Under the pieces are notes generated by a model that worked only from the letters and a program-made list of their open reading frames with translations, searched no databases and was not told the origin of the DNA. Shown here in pieces: positions 60,336 to 64,000 of a stretch of 64,000 nt of DNA; position 1 is the stretch's first letter, and each line of letters starts with the position of its first letter. The stretch is from Corallochytrium limacisporum (lineage: Eukaryota > Opisthokonta), in contig PDIP01000004.1 in assembly GCA_002811645.1 (NCBI GenBank), positions 90,510-154,509 of the forward strand. The letters are read 5' to 3'. The translations under genes were made by a program, and so were the position numbers.

Positions 60336-60832
60336 TTTATTTTTGGACGGGGGAAAGGGGTGTAGAACCCCAAGTCAGGACGTATAGACCTCCCGTTTCC
60401 TTTTCGCCAACCGGCAGAGATCCTTACGTGCTCAATGGACTGAGCGATTTATTCGGCCGACAGCTGTTTGTTTTCGCATTGCCTGGGCGGTCAACTGTAC
60501 CTTTGGTATCATTACCGCTTGGTTTGATTGCGCAAGAGTACAATTGTCATCTGATGGAGTAGTGAAGCCCGGACCCTTTTCTGGATGGAATGTCACTACT
60601 ACTTCTACTTTATAAACAATACGTATCTCCATCATTTGGCCCAATGCAACTTTTGATGGCCTGCCACCCTCGGTCTAAAGAGGTGAACCCATCTTCCAGT
60701 GATTCAGAAAGGTATTCAAAGCAGTTCAGGTACCAAGATCACGGCAGACAAACCTGAGTTAATAACCCTCACGTATGGTAAAGATTTTGTGAAGAACCTA
60801 ATCCATCCAGTATTCAACCAACAAACATCAAT

Positions 60833-61357
60833 ATGGTACAACAATCCTACAAGATCGAGGCCGGATCCAAGATCCCCGCTGACATAAAGGTTCCTCTGGT
60901 GGGAGGCGGCGAGACCACAATCGCTCGCGACGATGGTGCACGACTGGTCGTCTTCTACCGTGGCCTCCACTGCCCTCTTTGCCGTACGTACCTGGACTCT
61001 CTGAAGGAACTGCTTCCTGAATTTGAGAAGAAAGAAATCGACGTGCTCGTCGTCAGCACTGATGACCAGGGCCGAGCTGAGAGTGTTCGTAATACTTGGG
61101 GCTACCCTGGCAAGCTAGCCTACGGTCTCAAGGTAGACGATGCACGCCGCCTGGGACTGTACATCTCCCAGCCTCGCAATGAAAAGGAAACCGACCATGA
61201 TTTCTCCGAACCTGGTCTCATCTTCCAGAACGCGAGCGGCAAAGTCCATATCGTGGACTTTTCCAACGCACCCTTTGCACGACCCGATCTCAAGCTCCTG
61301 CTCAATGGCATTGACTATGTCCTGGCAAACGACTACCCCATCCGTGGCACCGCATGA
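60833..61357 (+). CDS. Peroxiredoxin-like AhpC/TSA-family protein
   Basis: A 174-residue thioredoxin-fold protein. The N-terminal strand and LVVFYRGLHCPLCRTYLDSL (residues 38-57) give a CxxC active site at Cys47/Cys50, the pattern of the AhpC/TSA-related 'redoxin' group, where the classic peroxiredoxin T-x-x-C is replaced by CxxC. The strand VLVVSTDD and the segment SEPGLIFQNASGKVHIVDF complete the fold. It probably reduces peroxides or disulfides in the cytosol, with no targeting signal seen; the exact substrate is unknown. The ATG at 60833 lies in CAATATGG. Relatives are common in bacteria and fungi. It converges with the SLC34 gene, 450 bp downstream. Confidence 0.82.
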   Translation: MVQQSYKIEAGSKIPADIKVPLVGGGETTIARDDGARLVVFYRGLHCPLCRTYLDSLKELLPEFEKKEIDVLVVSTDDQGRAESVRNTWGYPGKLAYGLKVDDARRLGLYISQPRNEKETDHDFSEPGLIFQNASGKVHIVDFSNAPFARPDLKLLLNGIDYVLANDYPIRGTA

Positions 61358-61807
61358 AGCGCATTAAAGCTGCCCTCAGACTTCTATTGTCTTAAAGATG
61401 TTCATGTACCACGCATCAGGATCTCATGCTGAAGAGCTCTGCCCCAGTTCTTAGCATGTGTGTCCGTGCGAGTAACATTGCAAAGAGTGATGCCTAAGGT
61501 CTCACTAAGTCATTGGGGTCTAAATGATATACGGTAATTTTTGTGCAAAGACCCTTCTTTTTGAAAATATTGATTATTAAATTCCAAGACTTTCCCCAAA
61601 TGTACGTATATTGACCCTTAGAACCCATTGTTACGGTAGGGGTCTGGAGACCATGGGACTCATTCCTGTGCGACTGCTCTCGGAGGGGCAGAGGGCCGGG
61701 AGGGGGTTCCCAGAAACGGGTTCCCGGGAACAGCGTTCTGACAATTGGGGTTTACTTCCGTGGTAGGCGATGGGATATGTTTCTTTATTGTGCAGATAAT
61801 ATTTAAT
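61358..61807. other. Convergent spacer between peroxiredoxin-like and SLC34 genes
   Basis: A 450-bp spacer containing the 3' ends of both genes. It has a short GC-rich stretch near 61680-61735 without long G-runs. No gene is seen. Confidence 0.5.
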
Positions 61808-63529
61808 TTACTGCTGAGCCTGTTTGACACAACCACACTTGTTGTTCAGCTTGTCGATTCCCTGAACAGTGTTGTGAGCCCAGTTGCGCATAGGATACCA
61901 GGAAAGATCCTGCAACCAGTAGGGCATCTTCTCCATATGGTGCTTGCGGCCGTGGTGCACACCGATGTGAACCAGCAGGATCACAACAATGGGAATCATG
62001 ACGCCGGCAAAGACCTCCCAGCCAGCCAGGGACAGACCGAACAGAGCAGCGGGGATGATCAGGAAGGCAGTCAGAATATAGAACAGGGGGAACCAACGGT
62101 ACGTGGCCGTGATGTTGCCCATGCCACGGGCAGCGTTGATGGGCACCTTGCGCATGACAGGCACGACGTACCAGATGCACACACCAAAGATGTTGAACCA
62201 CAAATGGGTGAAGGCAAGAGTCAGAGCGTTCTCAATCGATTCCGCACCATCCTGGGACAAGGCAGCCAGGATACCAGTGAACGTGGTACCAATGTTGGAT
62301 CCCAGAGTCATGGGGTACATCTTCTCCAAAGACAGAATACCGATGGCAACGAACGGCACAAAGGAAGACGTGAAGACGGAAGAAGACTGCAGCAGAATGG
62401 TGGCACCGACACCGAAGAGCATGAGGGCGTAGCCGTGGACCCAGCCGAAAGGATGAGGGAAATCAGCGTTGAGCAGCATGCGAGTGTAGTGGGCAATGCG
62501 ACCCTTCAGCAGGGACTGCAGGACCTTGACCAAGAGGATCAGAGAGCCGGTCAGCATGATAAGAGCCAGGAACAGAGTCAAGACACCCTGGGTCACATCG
62601 TCAGATTGAGAGCAGGTAGGCTCGTAAGTCTCGGGGTCACAGTCAGGGTCGGATTCACACTTGTCTTCCAGGGACACGATGCACTCACCAGCCCAGTCGC
62701 ACCAGATGGAATCCTTGACCATGCATTGATCGCGCAGAGCATCGGCCTCCTCGTCAGTCTCAGCCTGAGCAATGGCCTTGATGAGCTTCTTGTTGACCTG
62801 AACAATCTTCTTGGAGACAGGGGAAGTAATCTTCTTCAAGAAGTCCTCGTCCTCGGACTGATCGTCGTCAGTAATACCCATGGAATCAACCATTGCCTCG
62901 CACATCAGACCCAGGAAGTTAGTGGCCGCCTGGATGGGCAGCAGAACCAGTACGTTCAGGAAGTTGAACATGTCGTGGACGGTGGATCCAGCGAAGGCAC
63001 GGCGGAATTCATTGACCTCACCGGCGTGACCCATGGACACAATGGTGTTGGTGACAGTGGTACCAATGTTGGCACCCATGATCATGGGAACGGCCTGGCG
63101 CAGGGTCAAAAGGTCGGAACCACGCATGGAGATAATAATAGAAGTGGAGGTAGAAGAAGACTGGACCAGCACCGTGACAAGCACACCAAGCATAAGGCCA
63201 GCGAAGGGGTTGTCAAAGATCTCTGACTCGCGGAAGGCAGAGCCGGCAGTCTTGGAACCAAGGATCTTGAAAGCATCGGACAGGAGACCCAGGGATAGAA
63301 CGAAAATGTACAGGAAACCGAGCACAAAGGCGAGCTTGAGGATAGCGGTGAAGACGCGCAGGACCTTGCCCTTGGCATCGAGGTCAGCCCAGGGGGTACC
63401 GAGCTCGGAGTTGAATGCGACGTTCCATGGGTCCTCCTCAAGCTCTTCGTCCATCATCTTCTTCTCATCGACGACGGGAGCCTCAGGGGCCAGATCCACG
63501 ATCTGGTCATCAGCTGTTTGGGGAGCCAT
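61808..63529 (-). CDS. SLC34: Sodium/phosphate cotransporter, SLC34 (NaPi-II) family
   Basis: A plasma-membrane Na+-coupled inorganic phosphate importer. The 573-residue product shows the inverted-repeat layout of the family: LVQSSSTSTSIIISM with the first QSSS at 123-126, PMIMGANIGTTVTNTI near 149, the second QSSSVFTSSFVPF at 381-393, and a second GSNIGTT motif near 413. The repeats carry the substrate site. A large extracellular loop (about 215-312) holds paired cysteines (Cys270, 277, 283, 291, 297 and 306). About eight hydrophobic segments are visible. The N-terminus is acidic and cytosolic. Length is close to animal SLC34 (about 600-690). The start is an ATG at 63529 after a GGAGCC context. 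Confidence 0.95.
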   Translation of the reverse strand: MAPQTADDQIVDLAPEAPVVDEKKMMDEELEEDPWNVAFNSELGTPWADLDAKGKVLRVFTAILKLAFVLGFLYIFVLSLGLLSDAFKILGSKTAGSAFRESEIFDNPFAGLMLGVLVTVLVQSSSTSTSIIISMRGSDLLTLRQAVPMIMGANIGTTVTNTIVSMGHAGEVNEFRRAFAGSTVHDMFNFLNVLVLLPIQAATNFLGLMCEAMVDSMGITDDDQSEDEDFLKKITSPVSKKIVQVNKKLIKAIAQAETDEEADALRDQCMVKDSIWCDWAGECIVSLEDKCESDPDCDPETYEPTCSQSDDVTQGVLTLFLALIMLTGSLILLVKVLQSLLKGRIAHYTRMLLNADFPHPFGWVHGYALMLFGVGATILLQSSSVFTSSFVPFVAIGILSLEKMYPMTLGSNIGTTFTGILAALSQDGAESIENALTLAFTHLWFNIFGVCIWYVVPVMRKVPINAARGMGNITATYRWFPLFYILTAFLIIPAALFGLSLAGWEVFAGVMIPIVVILLVHIGVHHGRKHHMEKMPYWLQDLSWYPMRNWAHNTVQGIDKLNNKCGCVKQAQQ

Positions 63530-64000
63530 AGTGATTGCTGGTTGTTTTCGAAAAAGAACTTGACCGAAAACAAAAACTGTCGGGAAAGAGAGAACTTAAG
63601 AGAACAAAGCAAGTGGCAGAAAATGGGTTGCTAAATTTCCCGGAGTCTGTAGCTACAACAGAACTATTGCCTACTGAAGATTTGGCAAAATGCCTATGGG
63701 CACCATTGATCAGGTCGTCATTTAAATACCCGACATACACCACAAAATCGCGGAACTAAACTCAACGGCCTTCATCATGTCCCACTTTCTTAAGGGGTGA
63801 AAGGGAAATTCAATTGCTAGGAGAGAGCCTCTGACGACGAAGTCCCCCCCTTCTCACTTCCCCCAAAACCCAACACACCCGAAAAAAGACAAGCCAGGGG
63901 GAATATAGGCCAATGAAGACGACCCGCGATGGGGAGGGGAAGGAGGAATCGCAGAAAACTAGAGCCCACTCGTTCTACCCCCCCCCCCCCCGGGGGGGGG
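63530..64000. promoter_or_regulatory. 5' region of SLC34 ending in a C-run/G-run palindrome
   Basis: This holds the upstream region of the SLC34 gene. C-runs lie at 63844-63850 and the window closes with 14 C followed by 9 G (63978-64000), cut off by the window end. It is the strongest member of the C/G palindrome class, about 450 bp from the start codon. Confidence 0.45.

Larger units (their letters stand above)
59010..60832. other. Spacer between helicase and peroxiredoxin-like genes
   Basis: A 1.8-kb spacer. The first 400 bases are AT-rich and likely the helicase 3' region. A C-run lies near 59573. Two long GA microsatellites lie at 60109-60173 and 60264-60332. No gene is recognised; open frames are short or compositional. 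Confidence 0.5.

Noticed and set aside
61745-63226. 493-codon frame opposite SLC34
   Set aside because: Antisense shadow; the minus-strand frame has clear SLC34 motifs.

Overview
The window reads as nuclear DNA of a unicellular eukaryote. It carries nucleolar, nuclear-pore, replication, translation-factor and secreted-protease genes, all with uninterrupted coding frames, separated by spacers rich in G/C homopolymers and microsatellites. A Myc-type bHLH-zipper gene, an axonemal dynein light chain remnant and an SPEF1/CLAMP gene together point to a unicellular relative of animals (Holozoa, for example an ichthyosporean or corallochytrean). This placement is an inference from gene content and is not proven here.

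Layout. Positions 1-2808 hold the 3' part of a NOL6/Utp22 (Nrap) gene. From 2.8 to 19.9 kb is a gene-poor tract with only a Myc-like gene (10287-11072, minus) and a frameshifted DNALI1/p28 axonemal dynein light chain pseudogene (17305-18117, minus). From 19.9 to 41.9 kb is a dense block: BFR1-like, pseudouridine-5'-phosphate glycosidase/PfkB kinase fusion, short eEF1B beta, NUP205/Nup192, NOP56, PRKRIP1-like, RPA3, SPEF1, a one-pass membrane protein, a SAM methyltransferase and a tandem cathepsin X. From 41.9 to 49.6 kb is a second gene desert with microsatellites, G-runs and an assembly gap. From 49.6 to 63.5 kb are a giant C2H2-finger, Pro/Gln-rich, lectin-like protein, a ZNFX1-like helicase with a CCCH finger, a peroxiredoxin-like protein and an SLC34 Na+/phosphate cotransporter. 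The window ends in a C-run/G-run palindrome.

Architecture. From the PsuG/kinase gene to the cathepsin gene, ten consecutive genes alternate in strand. They form five convergent pairs with 64-193 bp spacers and four divergent spacers of about 0.6-1.2 kb. Each divergent spacer carries a G-run or C-run/G-run palindrome, and the convergent spacers carry none, which suggests bidirectional promoters. Short GTATGT...AG introns may lie in some 5' leaders although the coding frames lack introns.

Functions. Nrap and NOP56 serve ribosome biogenesis, eEF1B beta serves translation, BFR1-like is probably ER/mRNA associated, and NUP205 is an inner-ring nucleoporin. RPA3 binds ssDNA in replication and repair, and PRKRIP1-like is a splicing factor. 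SPEF1 and the broken DNALI1 belong to the cilium/flagellum. The most notable items are the broken flagellar gene, the Myc homologue with several Myc-box-like motifs, and the fusion of C2H2 fingers to bulb-lectin-like repeats. No mobile element, CRISPR array, rRNA or convincing tRNA was recognised.
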